From contig JAURFU010000009.1 of NCBI GenBank assembly GCA_030834165.1, positions 1-47,102 of the forward strand: DNA of 47,102 nt. The letters run 5' to 3'. The notes below the pieces were generated by a model. The model had not been told where the DNA came from and did no database searches. It was given only the letters and a program-made list of their open reading frames with translations. Of this stretch, positions 46,556-47,102 are shown in pieces. The translations under genes and the position numbers were made by a program. Position 1 is the stretch's first letter, and each line of letters starts with the position of its first letter. This stretch comes from Verrucomicrobiota bacterium. GTDB taxonomy: Bacteria; Verrucomicrobiota; Verrucomicrobiia; Opitutales; UBA953.

Positions 46556-47102
46556 ATGGATGCGTTCACCGTGGCCATCCGTATCGACCTCGTCACCCTC
46601 TTCCCGGCCATGGCCGACGGCTTCCTCCAGGAGTCGGTCATCGGGAAGGCCATCGACAAAGGCCTGATCGCCTTCAAGGCCCACGACCTGCGTGCCTATT
46701 CCAAGGACAAGCACCGCAAGGTGGACGACATGCCTTACGGCGGCGGCCCCGGCATGCTGATGACCTGCCAGCCCCTGTTCGACGCCGTCGACGCCCTGGC
46801 CACCCCGGACTGCGAAGTGGTCTACCTTTGCCCTGATGGTGAACAATTGACCAATAAGCTGGCCAAGGAACTGGCCCAAAAGAGCCACCTGATCCTCATT
46901 TCGGGCCACTATGAGGGCATCGACCAGCGCTTCCGGGACAAAAAGGTCACCCGGGAGGTCTCGATCGGGGATTACGTGCTTACTAATGGCACTTTGCCCG
47001 CCTGCGTCCTGGTCGATTGCCTCGGCCGACAGATCCCCGGCGTACTCGGGGAGGAAAACTCCTTGACGGGGGATAGTTACAACGGCAAGTTGCTCGCCTT
47101 TC
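46556..47102 (+). CDS. trmD: tRNA (guanine-37-N1)-methyltransferase, C-terminus cut by window edge
   Basis: This is the first 182 residues of TrmD, which methylates G37 of tRNA to prevent frameshifting. The start is ATG (MDAFTVAIRIDLVTLFP); a GTG at 46571 is possible. YGGGPGML, CPDGEQL and SGHYEGIDQRF are the SAM-binding knot segments, and EVSIGDYVLTNGTLPACVLVD the second. The last block has Asn and Thr where most TrmDs have Gly and Glu (usual TGGE). In many bacteria trmD follows rpsP and rimM; here its left neighbour is a hydrolase gene, so that cluster is not present on this side. Confidence 0.95.
   Translation, partial: MDAFTVAIRIDLVTLFPAMADGFLQESVIGKAIDKGLIAFKAHDLRAYSKDKHRKVDDMPYGGGPGMLMTCQPLFDAVDALATPDCEVVYLCPDGEQLTNKLAKELAQKSHLILISGHYEGIDQRFRDKKVTREVSIGDYVLTNGTLPACVLVDCLGRQIPGVLGEENSLTGDSYNGKLLAF

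Overview
The window is about 47 kb of GC-rich bacterial chromosome, densely packed with genes on both strands. I see no rRNA, tRNA, phage, insertion sequence or CRISPR array. The gene content points to Verrucomicrobiota, probably an Opitutae-type lineage: three large haem-c proteins of the PSD1 (DUF1549/DUF1553) type, two Tat-exported DUF1501 proteins, sulfatases, ThuA and DUF1080 proteins, and Gfo/Idh/MocA oxidoreductases. A planctomycete is the main alternative. The taxonomic call is an inference from family composition only.

Left part (1-12.6 kb): the N-terminal part of an exported subtilisin-like protease. Next comes a five-gene minus-strand operon, xylA-xylB-sugar isomerase/epimerase-two Gfo/Idh/MocA oxidoreductases, closed by a clear hairpin terminator. 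Then panC, an EamA-type transporter, a long coiled-coil protein ending in a NYN (PIN-like) nuclease domain, a ThuA-like protein and a small exported protein made of five 20-residue repeats.

Centre (12.7-28.3 kb): an oxidative, exported-protein region. Two related PSD1 cytochromes (1047 and 1054 aa) and a DUF1501 partner lie in a row. After a glycerate kinase comes a second, tightly spaced minus-strand operon: sulfatase, lipoprotein lactonase, a shorter PSD1 protein with an inserted beta-rich segment, and a second DUF1501 protein. The arrangement suggests periplasmic processing of sulfated sugars or polysaccharides. No substrate or activity is shown by the sequence.

Right part (28.4-47.1 kb): a divergent sigma-70 family factor followed by an exported monohaem protein of unknown role; SGNH hydrolase; a cupin/VTT-membrane-protein pair; a DUF1080 glycoside hydrolase-like protein; a second sulfatase with an intact CxPSR motif; a prolyl-oligopeptidase; a divergent membrane pyrophosphatase (HppA); an unrecognised Arg-rich protein; a UPF0114 membrane protein; a CrtI-like FAD oxidoreductase; an orphan ABC ATPase; three exported alpha/beta-hydrolase-like proteins (two of them tandem paralogues); and the start of trmD.

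The window looks adapted to take apart complex, partly sulfated glycans. The exported sulfatases, lactonase, SGNH and alpha/beta hydrolases and haem proteins act outside the cytoplasm. The xyl enzymes, Gfo/Idh oxidoreductases and glycerate kinase would feed products into central metabolism. The main points for follow-up are the sulfatase-lactonase-PSD1-DUF1501 operon, the coiled-coil/NYN fusion, the sigma factor with a promoter shared with an orphan gene, the divergent HppA and the 20-residue repeat protein.
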